Source: Mycobacterium gordonae
GTDB taxonomy: Bacteria > Actinomycetota > Actinomycetes > Mycobacteriales > Mycobacteriaceae
Direction of reading: 5' to 3'
Length of the DNA stretch: 64,000 nucleotides
Assembly: GCF_002101675.1 (NCBI RefSeq)
Contig: NZ_LQOY01000197.1
Coordinates: 28,936-92,935 of the forward strand
Below, piece after piece: positions 16,886 to 25,946 of this stretch. A program made the position numbers and the translations under genes. The notes under the pieces are model-generated. The model worked only from the letters and a program-made list of their open reading frames with translations, had not been told where the DNA came from and did not search any database. Positions within the stretch are counted from its first letter, which is position 1. The number at the start of each line of letters is the position of its first letter.

Positions 16886-17524
16886 TCACTTCCGCGACTG
16901 GATGAATTCGAGCGCCCTGGCCTGTGTCGCCTCGTCGGCCTTGGCCAGCGCGCCGGAGTCAAACGGCGGCTGCGGGTCGTACTCGATGAGCAGTTGAGCG
17001 GCCTGGGCGGCCACCCGGTCGACGAGCAACTCGACCAGCCGTAGGGCCATGTCCACGCCGCTGGACACTCCCGCGGCGGTGATGATCCGCTGCGGCAGGT
17101 GTTCGACGACCCGCTCGGGCACATACCGCGCACCCAATCGGTTCAGCTCGTCGGCCGCGCGCCAATGCGTGGTCGCAGTCAAGCCGTCGAGCAATCCGGC
17201 ACCGGCCAACAACAGTGCTCCGGTGCACACCGATGTGGTGAAGCTGGTACCCGGGTGCACCGATTGCAGCCAGCCGCGGATGGTTTCGTCATCGACCAGC
17301 ACCCGGGTTCCGATCCCGCCGGGGACCACCACCACGTCGGGGGCGGCGACCTCGTCGAAGGTGGCGTCGCAGGTGACGCCGAGCATGCCGTTCTCGGTGC
17401 GCACCTCACCGCGTTGATGACCGACGAAGACCACGTCGATCGACGGAATGCGTTGCAGCACCTCATAAGGCCCGACGGCATCGAGTGCCGTGAACCGCGG
17501 GAACACCGGAATGGCGACCTGCAT
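16886..17524 (-). CDS. DJ-1/PfpI (type 1 glutamine amidotransferase-like) protein, Rv0052-type
   Basis: A 212-residue DJ-1/PfpI domain. It begins MQVAIPVFPRFTALDAVGPYEVL, has the VVVPGG strand-turn, and the nucleophile elbow SVCTGALLLAGAGLLDG with a Cys at about residue 100, followed by TTHW. Members act as isonitrile hydratases, chaperone-like or protease-like enzymes. ATG 17524 overlaps the stop of the upstream membrane gene (ATGA), as expected for coupled genes; an upstream start in the frame would run into that gene. Function in mycobacteria not settled. Confidence 0.85.
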   Translation of the reverse strand: MQVAIPVFPRFTALDAVGPYEVLQRIPSIDVVFVGHQRGEVRTENGMLGVTCDATFDEVAAPDVVVVPGGIGTRVLVDDETIRGWLQSVHPGTSFTTSVCTGALLLAGAGLLDGLTATTHWRAADELNRLGARYVPERVVEHLPQRIITAAGVSSGVDMALRLVELLVDRVAAQAAQLLIEYDPQPPFDSGALAKADEATQARALEFIQSRK

Positions 17525-19137
17525 CAGCTCTGCCCGACCACTTCGGGTTCCGGGACCCGCGGCCGGCGGGCCGGACGTAACCAGGATGGCAGCCACGCGG
17601 GCGGATTGTCCGGTGCCAGGTCGAAGTCACCGCCGGCCGGATCGTCGACACGACCCTCCCAGCGCACCAGATCCTCCTCCGGCCGATAGATCTGGCGAAT
17701 GACCAACAAGCACAACGCCGTCACCGCAATATCGCGGAGCAGCACCGTGGTCGTGAACCACTGCAGGGGCAGCGAACGGTTCGGATTGCCGTACAGGTAA
17801 TACATCCTGGGCACCCATACCAGCGCGTCAATTGTCATCCACGCCAACAGAACCCGGCGGTGCGGAACGGCCAGCACCGCCAACGGGACCAGCCACAGGG
17901 AGAACTGTGGACTCCACACCTTGTTCGTCAACAGGAAGGCCGCGACCACCAGGAACGCCAGCTGCGCCAGGCGAGGCCGTTGCGGGGCGGTCAAGGCGAT
18001 GTAAGCGATTGCGGCGCAGGACAACACGAACAGCACGGTCACGACGCTGTTCAAGATGGTCGGTGGTTCCCAGAACCCCAGTGCGGGATCGAAGCCGCGC
18101 CAGCCGGTAAACGACTTCACCACGTTGAACAGCGAGTCCATGTCGTCGCCGCGACGGGTGTTGAGCCGGAAGAACTCCGACCACCCCCGTGGGAAGAGCA
18201 CCATTATCGGCAGATTGACGGCCAGCCAGGTCGCCGCCGTGATCAGCGTGGTCCGGTAGACATCGCGAAGTCGTCCCGACCGTATTCCCAGCACCAACAG
18301 CGGGCCCAGGAACAGCAGCGGATACAACTTGGCCGCGGCGCCCAAGCCAATCAGCACGCCTGCCAGCGCCGGTTTGCGCCGCGCCCAGGCCAGCAGGCCG
18401 CCCATCGCGAAAGCCGTTGCCAGGGCATCGAAATTGGTGAAGATCTGAAAGATGAGCAGCGGTGAGGCGGCCACCAGCGCGGCATCCCAAATGCGGCGAC
18501 CGGCCAGGCCCGCCGTGGCCCACACGGTCAACAGCCAGGCCAGCGCCAATCCGAAGGCGGCGAAATCGAAGAACATGACCACTTCGGCGATCACCGGGAC
18601 GGGCAGTACCTTGCTCACCGCGGTGTAGGCCTTGGCCAAACGCATTGAGACGTACTGGTACACCCCGGTCAGCACCGGGTATTCCATGTAGCGCACTGCG
18701 ATCTGACCGTCGTAGCGGACTTGGGGGGTGCCGCTGCCGTCCGTCTCGATCCAGCTGGACTTGTAGGGAAACTTCCCCTGATTTAACAACTCTGCCCCAT
18801 AGAGGGGAACTGTGTCGGAGTAGCACAACTCGTAATAGGCCCGTTGGTTGTCCCAATTAGCTACCCGCTGATCGCCTGTTCCGGTGCCGGTGCTCTGCAG
18901 GCAGGCGGCTTTCGTGGACCACCCCAGCGCCAGAAAGACCAGCGCGATGATGAACATCACCCGCACCGGCGTCATGAACCGGGTTCGGCCGATCAGCGCG
19001 TGCCGGCCCACCGGTCCGCCGACCGCGTTGGCCAGCGCGGCACCCAGAACGTCGGTGCGGCTGGGGCAGTCGCGATTGTCGGCGCTACGGCGGTCGTCGG
19101 CCAGCGGCCGCGGAGATATGGTGGCGCGCTCGCTCAC
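17524..19137 (-). CDS. GT87-like (DUF2029) integral membrane glycosyltransferase, Rv0051-type
   Basis: A 537-residue polytopic protein with about 11 hydrophobic segments starting at RFMTPVRVMFIIALVFLALGW. It has periplasmic loops with acidic/aromatic residues (NQRAYYELCYSDTVPLYGAELLN) and the motif LIGLGAAAKLYPLLFLGPLLVLG, typical of GT-C mannosyltransferases that use polyprenyl-phosphate sugar. It probably acts on cell-envelope glycans; the substrate is unknown. GTG 19137 overlaps the ponA1 stop (GTGA), and its own stop overlaps the PfpI start, so the three are translated as a chain. Confidence 0.85.
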   Translation of the reverse strand: MSERATISPRPLADDRRSADNRDCPSRTDVLGAALANAVGGPVGRHALIGRTRFMTPVRVMFIIALVFLALGWSTKAACLQSTGTGTGDQRVANWDNQRAYYELCYSDTVPLYGAELLNQGKFPYKSSWIETDGSGTPQVRYDGQIAVRYMEYPVLTGVYQYVSMRLAKAYTAVSKVLPVPVIAEVVMFFDFAAFGLALAWLLTVWATAGLAGRRIWDAALVAASPLLIFQIFTNFDALATAFAMGGLLAWARRKPALAGVLIGLGAAAKLYPLLFLGPLLVLGIRSGRLRDVYRTTLITAATWLAVNLPIMVLFPRGWSEFFRLNTRRGDDMDSLFNVVKSFTGWRGFDPALGFWEPPTILNSVVTVLFVLSCAAIAYIALTAPQRPRLAQLAFLVVAAFLLTNKVWSPQFSLWLVPLAVLAVPHRRVLLAWMTIDALVWVPRMYYLYGNPNRSLPLQWFTTTVLLRDIAVTALCLLVIRQIYRPEEDLVRWEGRVDDPAGGDFDLAPDNPPAWLPSWLRPARRPRVPEPEVVGQS

Positions 19138-21647
19138 GGGGGTGGTTGCGGGACGTCAGACGGCGGTGGCACCGACGGCGGCGGGCCGGCCGGCGGGACG
19201 GTGATGGTGGTGGGCGGGCCCACCGGCACGGTGATTCCCGGTGCTATCTCGACCGTCGGCTGGATCACCGTCTCCGACGGTGGCGGCGGCGGTGGCGGAG
19301 GCGCCGCGGGCACACCCGCGTAACCGCCGATCTCCGTTGGTTTGGGGAAGGTCTCGTTCGGCTGTCCCTTCAGGGCGCCGTCCATCGTCGCCTTCCACAT
19401 GTCCGAGGGCAGGCCGGAGCCGTAAACCGCGCCGCCGGAGGCATTCACCAAAGGTTCGTCGCCCTTGACCGTGCCGACCCAGACGGCGGTGGACAGCTGT
19501 GGGGTGTACCCGACCATCCAGGCGTCCTTATTGGCCGTGGTATCACCGAACTGCGTGGTGCCGGTCTTGGCCGCGGACTGCCGGCCGCCCGCCAGGTTGT
19601 GGCCCCGCGAATATCCGGCGATCGGTTGCATCGCGGCGGTGACGTTGTCGGCCACGGCCTTTGGAATGCGCTGATCGCCACTGTTGTCGGCGGTGCTGGC
19701 GTCGAACAGGACCTGGCCTTCGGCGTTGACCACCTTCTGCACGAAGTGCGGGCGGTGGTACAGGCCGGACGCGGCCAGCGTCGCGTAGGCCGTGGCCATG
19801 TCGATCACGCGAGTCTGATACTGCCCCAATACGATTCCATTGTTGGGCGGGCCGCCCTTGCCGTCTTCGGACAGCGTGTGCGCGACACCCGGAAAGCTCT
19901 CGGCGACCCCGGCTTGGTGCGCCGCGTCGGCGACGGCCTGGGGTCCGCCCTTGAGCTTGAGCATCAGCCGGTAGTAGGAGGTGTTCAGCGACATCTTCAG
20001 CGCTTCGGCCAGGTTGCAGGTCCCGCAACTCTCGCCCTCGACGTTGGTGATCTTGATGCCGTCAACGGTCAGCGGTGAACTGTCGATCTGATAGCCCAGA
20101 CCGATGCCCTGCTCGAGCGCGGCAACGAGGGCGAACACCTTGAACGACGACCCGGTCTGCAGCCCGGCCTGCGCGAAATCGAATCCCAGCGCGTTATTTC
20201 CGCCGTAGTACGCCTTCACCGCTCCGGTGCGGGGGTCGATGGAGACCGCCGCGGCGCGCATGTCGGGGTCCTGGCCGTCGAGGTACTTCGACACCGCTTT
20301 CTCCGCCGCCTGCTGTGCCTGCGGATCGATCGTCGTGGTGACCTGCAACCCCTGGGTGTTCAGCGTCTGCTCGTCAATGTTGAACAGCTCGAGCAGTTCC
20401 TTGGTGACCTGCCGTTCGATCAGCCCGTTGGGCCCGGTGGTCTGGTTCTCGGCACGGGCCTGATCGGGCGAGACCGTCTTGGGGAACACCTGCGCCGCAC
20501 GGTCATTGGACGACAGCGCCTTGGTTTCCACCATGCCGTCCAGGACCCAGTTCCACCGCGCGAGCGCGCCTTCGGGGTCGACGGCGGGGTCCAGGGTGGA
20601 CGGCCGCCGAATCAGCGCCGCCAGCAGTGCGCCCTCGGACACGGTGAGCTGCTCGACGGGTTTGTCGAAGTAGGCCTTGGAGGCCGCCGAGATTCCGTAA
20701 GCGCCGCGGCCGAAGTAGATGATATTCAGATACGCCTGCAGCACATCATCTTTGGACCACTCCCCCGACATCTTGGTGGCGATGACGAGTTCCTTGGCCT
20801 TGCGCATCACGCCGCTCCACCCGTGCTGCGCGGAGCCGACCAACGCGTTCTTAACGTATTGCTGGGTGATTGTGGAGCCGCCCTGCAGGTCGCCACCGAA
20901 CAGATTGTTGCCGACCGCCCGGGCGAACCCGGTGAACGAGAAGCCCGGATTGGAGTAGAAGCCGCGGTCTTCGGCGGCAATCACCGCCTGACGTACGTGG
21001 ACCGGGACCTGGCTGAGGTTGACGTCGACCCGGTTACCTTCCGGCGGCACAATTTTGGCGATCTCGGAGCCGTCGCTGGCCAGGATCGTCGACACCTGGT
21101 TGGTGCGGATGTCCCCGGGCCGCGGCACGTCGACGATGAAGTACGCCATGGTGAAGGTGACGATCGGCAGCAGGATCAGAACGGCCAGGCTCAGATACAG
21201 CGAGCGCCGGACCCATCTCCAGTTGATCTGCTGCGACCAGGTCGGCTTCGGTCGGGGACCCCGGGCGCCGGCCGATCCGGCCGGGCCCGACGGCGGCGGT
21301 CCGGCAGGCGGACGTCGCTGTCCGCTGAGCCGTTCGCGCCCGGCCCGCCGTGACGGGGCGTCCAGCGCGGCCTTGACCTGCCCGAGCGGGTCAGCGGGCG
21401 CGGGAGAATCGAGCGCCGCCTTGACTTGGTCGATCGGGTCGGCGTGCCGGCCGGGGTGATTGTCGGAGACCGTCGGGATGACCGTCGTCAGCCGGTCATC
21501 GGGAGGCACCGGACGCCGGGGCGGCGGCGCGGCCTGCTGCTCACCGCCGGAGTGTTTGCCGCCATCCGATGTCGTCGACTCATCCGGTTTGTCGCTGGAC
21601 GACTGGTGGTGGCGCCCTCCGCTATTCACTGGCCGTGCGGGCGCCAT
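19134..21647 (-). CDS. ponA1: bifunctional class A penicillin-binding protein PonA1
   Basis: An 837-residue class A PBP: Pro/Ser-rich cytoplasmic tail (1-145), one transmembrane helix (about 150-172, LYLSLAVLILLPIVTFTMAYF), and a GT51 domain with the catalytic Glu in AAEDRGFYSNPGFS and the QGGSTITQQYVKN motif. A transpeptidase domain follows with SxxK in TGSSFK, SLN in KMSLNTS, and KTGTT. The C-terminus is a Pro-rich extracellular tail. It polymerises and cross-links peptidoglycan. The PknB-type kinases in this window phosphorylate its cytoplasmic tail in M. tuberculosis. Its start overlaps the upstream DUF5318 gene by 26 bases. Confidence 0.96.
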   Translation of the reverse strand: MAPARPVNSGGRHHQSSSDKPDESTTSDGGKHSGGEQQAAPPPRRPVPPDDRLTTVIPTVSDNHPGRHADPIDQVKAALDSPAPADPLGQVKAALDAPSRRAGRERLSGQRRPPAGPPPSGPAGSAGARGPRPKPTWSQQINWRWVRRSLYLSLAVLILLPIVTFTMAYFIVDVPRPGDIRTNQVSTILASDGSEIAKIVPPEGNRVDVNLSQVPVHVRQAVIAAEDRGFYSNPGFSFTGFARAVGNNLFGGDLQGGSTITQQYVKNALVGSAQHGWSGVMRKAKELVIATKMSGEWSKDDVLQAYLNIIYFGRGAYGISAASKAYFDKPVEQLTVSEGALLAALIRRPSTLDPAVDPEGALARWNWVLDGMVETKALSSNDRAAQVFPKTVSPDQARAENQTTGPNGLIERQVTKELLELFNIDEQTLNTQGLQVTTTIDPQAQQAAEKAVSKYLDGQDPDMRAAAVSIDPRTGAVKAYYGGNNALGFDFAQAGLQTGSSFKVFALVAALEQGIGLGYQIDSSPLTVDGIKITNVEGESCGTCNLAEALKMSLNTSYYRLMLKLKGGPQAVADAAHQAGVAESFPGVAHTLSEDGKGGPPNNGIVLGQYQTRVIDMATAYATLAASGLYHRPHFVQKVVNAEGQVLFDASTADNSGDQRIPKAVADNVTAAMQPIAGYSRGHNLAGGRQSAAKTGTTQFGDTTANKDAWMVGYTPQLSTAVWVGTVKGDEPLVNASGGAVYGSGLPSDMWKATMDGALKGQPNETFPKPTEIGGYAGVPAAPPPPPPPPSETVIQPTVEIAPGITVPVGPPTTITVPPAGPPPSVPPPSDVPQPPP

Positions 21648-22056
21648 TGCGCGCCGTCCGCTTGCCGCCCGACCCCCGCGGCGGGTGGGCGGGCACTGCC
21701 GCGCCCAGGACGTAGGACTTCACCAGATGATTCCAGCTACAGGTCCGGCACACTTCCACCACGTGGACAGCAAACTCCGAAAACCGCGTCGCCAGCAGCA
21801 CCAGCTCTTCCGCGGTCCGCGCCGAGCCCGAAACGGCACCCAGATGTTCGCCAAAAACCCAGGACACCAGCGTGAGCTGTTCCTTGCGGCAGATCGGACA
21901 CATCACCTGGCTTTGTTTCCCGTGAAACTTCGCCGCGCGCAGCAAATACGGATTGGCGTCACAAACCTCGGAGACACCGGTGCGCCCCGAGTACACCTCG
22001 GCCAGCAGTGAGCGCCGCCGAAGCGCGTAGTCCACTACCTGTCGCTGCAGTCGCAC
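21622..22056 (-). CDS. DUF5318 protein, Rv0049-type, with zinc-binding cysteine pairs
   Basis: A 144-residue protein (VRLQRQVVDYALRRRSLLAEVYSG). It has CPICRK at about residue 53 and a second pair in VEVCRTC at about 100, suggesting a zinc ribbon. Conserved in mycobacteria beside ponA1; function unknown. GTG 22056 start. The reading frame runs 26 bases into ponA1, so ponA1 expression is probably coupled to its translation. Confidence 0.88.
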   Translation of the reverse strand: MRLQRQVVDYALRRRSLLAEVYSGRTGVSEVCDANPYLLRAAKFHGKQSQVMCPICRKEQLTLVSWVFGEHLGAVSGSARTAEELVLLATRFSEFAVHVVEVCRTCSWNHLVKSYVLGAAVPAHPPRGSGGKRTARNGARTASE

Positions 22057-22180
22057 GCTGACCAGAGTACGTCGCCGCCGCTGACACCGGCAGGCAACTC
22101 AGCCTGTTGTCGCGCAGGTGTGTAGGTATCCGGTGATCACAGGCTGTGCCGGTCGCAGGCGCGACTTCTACGATCATCCC

Positions 22181-23056
22181 GTGGCGAAATGGTTGAGCGC
22201 ACCTGCCCGTGGCGGATCGATGACGACGCGGGCCAAGGACAGCGACCGGCAGGATGCTTGCAACATTCTCGACAAGGCGCTCAACGACGGCGAGTTGTCG
22301 ATGGAGGAGCACCGGGAGCGGGTCAGCGCCGCCACCAACGCCGTCACCCTCGGTGACCTGCAGCACCTGGTCGACGATCTGCAGTCCGCAGAGAGTGAGC
22401 ACCCCGCCCAGATGCCGAAACTCAAGACGCAGGCCAGGCGCTCGGGATTAGGCTTGGCCGCCGCGGCCTTCGGCGTCACGGTGCTGCTGGGAATCGGCAT
22501 CGGCTGGGGCCTGTACGGCAACACCACGTCCCCGCTGGACTTCACCTCCGACCCCGGTGCCAAGTCCGACGGCATCGCGGCCGTGGTGCTGACTCCGCCC
22601 AAGCAGCTGCAGTCCCTCGGCGGCCTCACCGGCCTGCTCGAGCAGACCCGCAAACGTTTCGGCGACACCATGGGCTACCGGCTGCTGGTGTATCCGGACT
22701 ACGCCTCCATCGATCGCAAGGATCCCACCGACGACCGGCGGGTCCTCGACTACACCTACCGCGGCGGATGGGGCGATCCGAGCAGCTCCGCCCGCAACAG
22801 CAGCACCGATAGCGAGCTGGTGGACCTGGGCAAGTTCGACGTCAAGACGGTGGTGGGGATCCTGCGCGGGGCCCCCGAGACCGTCGGCATCAAGCAGCAG
22901 GACGTCAAATCGAGCTACCTGATCGTCGAACCGGCGAAGGATCCCACCACTCCCGGCGCGCTGTCGCTGACCATTTACGTCTCCAGCGACTACGGCAGTG
23001 GCTACATCGAGCTGGCCGGGGACGGCACGGTCAAGCAGGTTCATTACGTGAGCTGA
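22181..23056 (+). CDS. DUF1707-type membrane protein, Rv0048c-like
   Basis: A 291-residue protein. An N-terminal DUF1707-like helical segment (TTRAKDSDRQDACNILDKALNDGELSMEEHRERV) is followed by one transmembrane helix (about residues 90-112) and an extracytoplasmic domain of about 175 residues. GTG 22181 gives the length typical of Rv0048c; ATG 22220 is an alternative. Function unknown. Divergent from the DUF5318-ponA1 operon. Confidence 0.82.
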   Translation: MAKWLSAPARGGSMTTRAKDSDRQDACNILDKALNDGELSMEEHRERVSAATNAVTLGDLQHLVDDLQSAESEHPAQMPKLKTQARRSGLGLAAAAFGVTVLLGIGIGWGLYGNTTSPLDFTSDPGAKSDGIAAVVLTPPKQLQSLGGLTGLLEQTRKRFGDTMGYRLLVYPDYASIDRKDPTDDRRVLDYTYRGGWGDPSSSARNSSTDSELVDLGKFDVKTVVGILRGAPETVGIKQQDVKSSYLIVEPAKDPTTPGALSLTIYVSSDYGSGYIELAGDGTVKQVHYVS

Positions 23057-23087
23057 GCGGCGCCACCCGAATGTGACTAACAGCGCA

Positions 23088-23128
23088 TTAACGGACGGTG
23101 CTGTTGTCGCTAATATATCGGAGCGATA
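23088..23128 (+). promoter_or_regulatory. candidate promoter and operator of the padR-ino1 operon
   Basis: TTAACG (23088-23093) and TAATAT (23111-23116) are separated by 17 bases, a good SigA-type promoter. The dyad TATCG-GAG-CGATA (23116-23128) overlaps the -10 element and would suit autorepression by the PadR-type protein encoded immediately downstream. Assignment is by position only. Confidence 0.5.
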
Positions 23129-23183
23129 CTATGACCCGAGGCGTCGTATCGTCGTAACAAGCCACGTAACAGGAGGTGAATCG

Positions 23184-23726
23184 ATGCTGGAACTGGCTAT
23201 TTTGGGGCTCCTCATCGAGTCACCCATGCACGGCTACGAGCTGCGCAAACGCCTGACCGGGCTGCTCGGCGCCTTCCGGGCGTTCTCCTACGGGTCGTTG
23301 TACCCGGCGCTGCGGCGGATGCAGGCCGACGGGCTGATCGCCGAGAACGCCGCGCCGGCGGGGACGCCGGTGCGACGCGCCCGACGGGTATACCAGCTCA
23401 CGGACGAAGGCCGCCGCCGCTTTACCGAACTTGTCGCCGACACCGGTCCGCACAACTACACCGATGACGGCTTCGGAGTGCACCTGGCATTTTTCAACCG
23501 CACTCCGGCGGAGGCGCGGATGCGCATCCTGGAAGGCCGGCGCCGTCAGGTCGAGGAGCGCCGGGAAGGCCTGCGTGAAGCAGTCGCGCGGGCCAGCAGT
23601 TCGTTTGACCGCTACACCCGTCAACTGCATCAACTCGGGCTGGAGTCCAGCGAGCGTGAGGTCAAGTGGCTTAACGAGCTCATCGCCGCGGAGCGGGCAG
23701 CGCCCAACACCGTCGAACAGACGTAA
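23184..23726 (+). CDS. PadR-family transcriptional regulator, Rv0047c-like
   Basis: A 180-residue regulator with the PadR winged helix (MLELAILGLLIESPMHGYELRKRLTG, SYGSLYPALRRMQADGLIAE, RRVYQLTDEGRRRF) and a C-terminal coiled-coil dimerisation part (RRQVEERREGLREAV). ATG 23184 has AGGAGG upstream. PadR proteins are usually repressors. It lies 59 bases in front of ino1 and in the same direction, so it probably regulates inositol synthesis or is merely co-transcribed with it. Confidence 0.93.
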   Translation: MLELAILGLLIESPMHGYELRKRLTGLLGAFRAFSYGSLYPALRRMQADGLIAENAAPAGTPVRRARRVYQLTDEGRRRFTELVADTGPHNYTDDGFGVHLAFFNRTPAEARMRILEGRRRQVEERREGLREAVARASSSFDRYTRQLHQLGLESSEREVKWLNELIAAERAAPNTVEQT

Positions 23727-23785
23727 TCCCCTCGCACGAAACCAACGCAAGACATCCAAAGATACGAAGGTTAGGAGAACGCCCA

Positions 23786-24889
23786 ATGAGTGGGAACACA
23801 CAGGCGTCGACTGAGGTACGAGTCGCCATCGTCGGCGTCGGCAACTGCGCGTCCTCGCTGGTTCAGGGCGTCGAGTACTACTACAACGCCGACGACACGG
23901 CGTCCGTCCCCGGCTTGATGCACGTCCGGTTCGGCCCGTACCACGTTCGTGACGTCAAGTTCGTGGCCGCCTTCGACGTCGACGCCAAGAAGGTCGGCTT
24001 TGACCTGTCCGACGCGATCTACGCCTCGGAGAACAACACCATCAAGATCGCCGACGTGCCGCCGACCAACGTGGTGGTGCAGCGCGGCCCGACCCTCGAC
24101 GGCATCGGCAAGTACTACGCCGACACCATCGAGCTGTCCGACGACGAGCCGGTCGACGTGGTGAAGGTCCTCAAGGACAACAAGGTCGACGTGCTGGTGT
24201 CCTACCTGCCCGTGGGCTCGGAAGAGGCCGACAAGTTCTACGCCCAGTGCGCGATCGACGCCGGGGTGGCGTTCGTGAATGCGTTGCCGGTGTTCATCGC
24301 CTCCGACCCGGTGTGGGCCAAGAAGTTCAAGGATGCCGGCGTACCGATCATCGGCGACGACATCAAGAGCCAGGTGGGCGCGACGATCACCCACCGCGTG
24401 ATGGCCAAGCTGTTCGAGGACCGCGGCGTCACGCTGGACCGCACCTACCAGCTCAACGTCGGCGGCAACATGGACTTCAAGAACATGCTCGAGCGCGAGC
24501 GCCTCGAGTCCAAGAAGGTCTCCAAGACCCAGGCCGTCACGTCCAACCTCACCGGCTCACTCGCCGGCAAGGTCGAGGACAAGAACGTCCACATCGGCCC
24601 GTCCGACCACGTCGCCTGGCTCGACGACCGCAAGTGGGCCTACGTGCGCCTGGAAGGCCGCGCCTTCGGTGACGTGCCGCTGAACCTGGAGTACAAGCTC
24701 GAGGTCTGGGACTCCCCGAACTCGGCCGGCATCATCATCGATGCCGTGCGCGCGGCCAAGATCGCCAAGGACCGCGGCATCGGCGGACCGGTGATCCCGG
24801 CGTCGGCATACCTGATGAAGAGCCCGCCGGAGCAGCTGGCCGACGACATCGCGCGCACGCAGCTCGAAGAGTTCATCAACGAGGGCTAG
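23786..24889 (+). CDS. ino1: myo-inositol-1-phosphate synthase
   Basis: Converts glucose-6-phosphate to 1L-myo-inositol-1-phosphate using NAD+. It feeds phosphatidylinositol mannosides, LAM and mycothiol. At 367 residues it has the length of M. tuberculosis Ino1. It carries the Rossmann start VAIVGVGNCASSLVQGVEYY, DDIKSQVGATITHR, LNVGGNMDFKNML and EYKLEVWDSPNSAGIIIDAVR. TTAGGAGAACGCCC precedes ATG 23786. Follows the padR-type gene in an apparent operon. Confidence 0.97.
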   Translation: MSGNTQASTEVRVAIVGVGNCASSLVQGVEYYYNADDTASVPGLMHVRFGPYHVRDVKFVAAFDVDAKKVGFDLSDAIYASENNTIKIADVPPTNVVVQRGPTLDGIGKYYADTIELSDDEPVDVVKVLKDNKVDVLVSYLPVGSEEADKFYAQCAIDAGVAFVNALPVFIASDPVWAKKFKDAGVPIIGDDIKSQVGATITHRVMAKLFEDRGVTLDRTYQLNVGGNMDFKNMLERERLESKKVSKTQAVTSNLTGSLAGKVEDKNVHIGPSDHVAWLDDRKWAYVRLEGRAFGDVPLNLEYKLEVWDSPNSAGIIIDAVRAAKIAKDRGIGGPVIPASAYLMKSPPEQLADDIARTQLEEFINEG

Positions 24890-25026
24890 AGCCTCGGGGT
24901 AGCTCGCCGAAACTGAGGTCTTGCAGAGGGTTTCTCGTACATTGTCTGCAGATCTTCAGGCGGGATGGTGCGCTTTGCGGCCAGGTAGCTATTGGTGGTC
25001 CTGCGCCGGTTCGTAGAGTCAGTGGC

Positions 25027-25929
25027 GTGACCGACGCCTCCTCTGACGACCTGACCGGGCTCTCCGAGTTCGACCTGCTGGCCGAGAACGCCGAACAGGC
25101 CGGCGTCTCCGGTCCGCTACCTGCCGTCGAGCGGGTGGACGCGGGTGCCATCAGCGCGCTGCGCTGGGGCGGAACCCGGCCGCGGGTGGTCTTCCTGCAC
25201 GGCGGCGGTCAGAACGCCCACACCTGGGACACGGTGATCGTCGGTCTCGGCGAGCCCGCGCTCGCGGTGGACCTGCCCGGGCACGGCCATTCCTCCTGGC
25301 GCGACGACGGTGACTACTCACCCCAGCACAACGCCGACGCGTTGGCGCCGGTCCTGCGTGACCTTGCCCCCGACGCCGAGCTGGTTATCGGCATGTCGCT
25401 GGGCGGCCTGACGGGCATCCGACTCGGCGCCCTGGCACCGGAGCTGATCAACGAACTGGTCCTCATCGACGTCACCCCGTCGGCGTTGCAGCGCCACTCC
25501 GAGATGACCAAGGAGCAGCAGGGCACGGTCGCACTGATGCACGGCGAGCGCGAATTCCCCAGCTTCCAAGCCATGCTGGACCTGACGATCGCTGCCGCGC
25601 CGCACCGCGAGGTAAAGGCGTTGCGCCGCGGCGTCTTCCACAACTCGCGCCGACTGGACAACGGCAACTGGACCTGGCGTTACGACGCGATCCGGGTCTT
25701 CCCAGACTTCAGCACGTTGTGGGACGACGTCGATGCGCTGACCGCGCCGGTGACCCTGATCCGCGGCGGCTCCTCGGGGTTCGTCAATGACGACGATGTC
25801 GCCGAACTCGGCCGGCGTGCAACGTATTTCAAGGATGCGCACATCGTAGAGAATTCCGGCCACTCGGTGCAGAGTGACCAGCCGCGCGCCCTGATCGATC
25901 TCCTACGCACGGTGATCGGCACGGCTTGA
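25027..25929 (+). CDS. alpha/beta-hydrolase, Rv0045c-like esterase
   Basis: A 300-residue alpha/beta-hydrolase. It has the oxyanion strand VVFLHGGGQNAHTWD (about residues 55-69), DLPGHGHSS, nucleophile elbow IGMSLGGLTG with Ser near 124, late acid region, and catalytic His in VENSGHSVQSDQP near 281. The homologue Rv0045c is a structurally studied mycobacterial esterase. GTG 25027 is the first codon giving the conserved N-terminus. Its stop is 17 bases before the start of the next gene. Confidence 0.9.
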   Translation: MTDASSDDLTGLSEFDLLAENAEQAGVSGPLPAVERVDAGAISALRWGGTRPRVVFLHGGGQNAHTWDTVIVGLGEPALAVDLPGHGHSSWRDDGDYSPQHNADALAPVLRDLAPDAELVIGMSLGGLTGIRLGALAPELINELVLIDVTPSALQRHSEMTKEQQGTVALMHGEREFPSFQAMLDLTIAAAPHREVKALRRGVFHNSRRLDNGNWTWRYDAIRVFPDFSTLWDDVDALTAPVTLIRGGSSGFVNDDDVAELGRRATYFKDAHIVENSGHSVQSDQPRALIDLLRTVIGTA

Positions 25930-25946
25930 GGCCTACGGTGGTCTCT

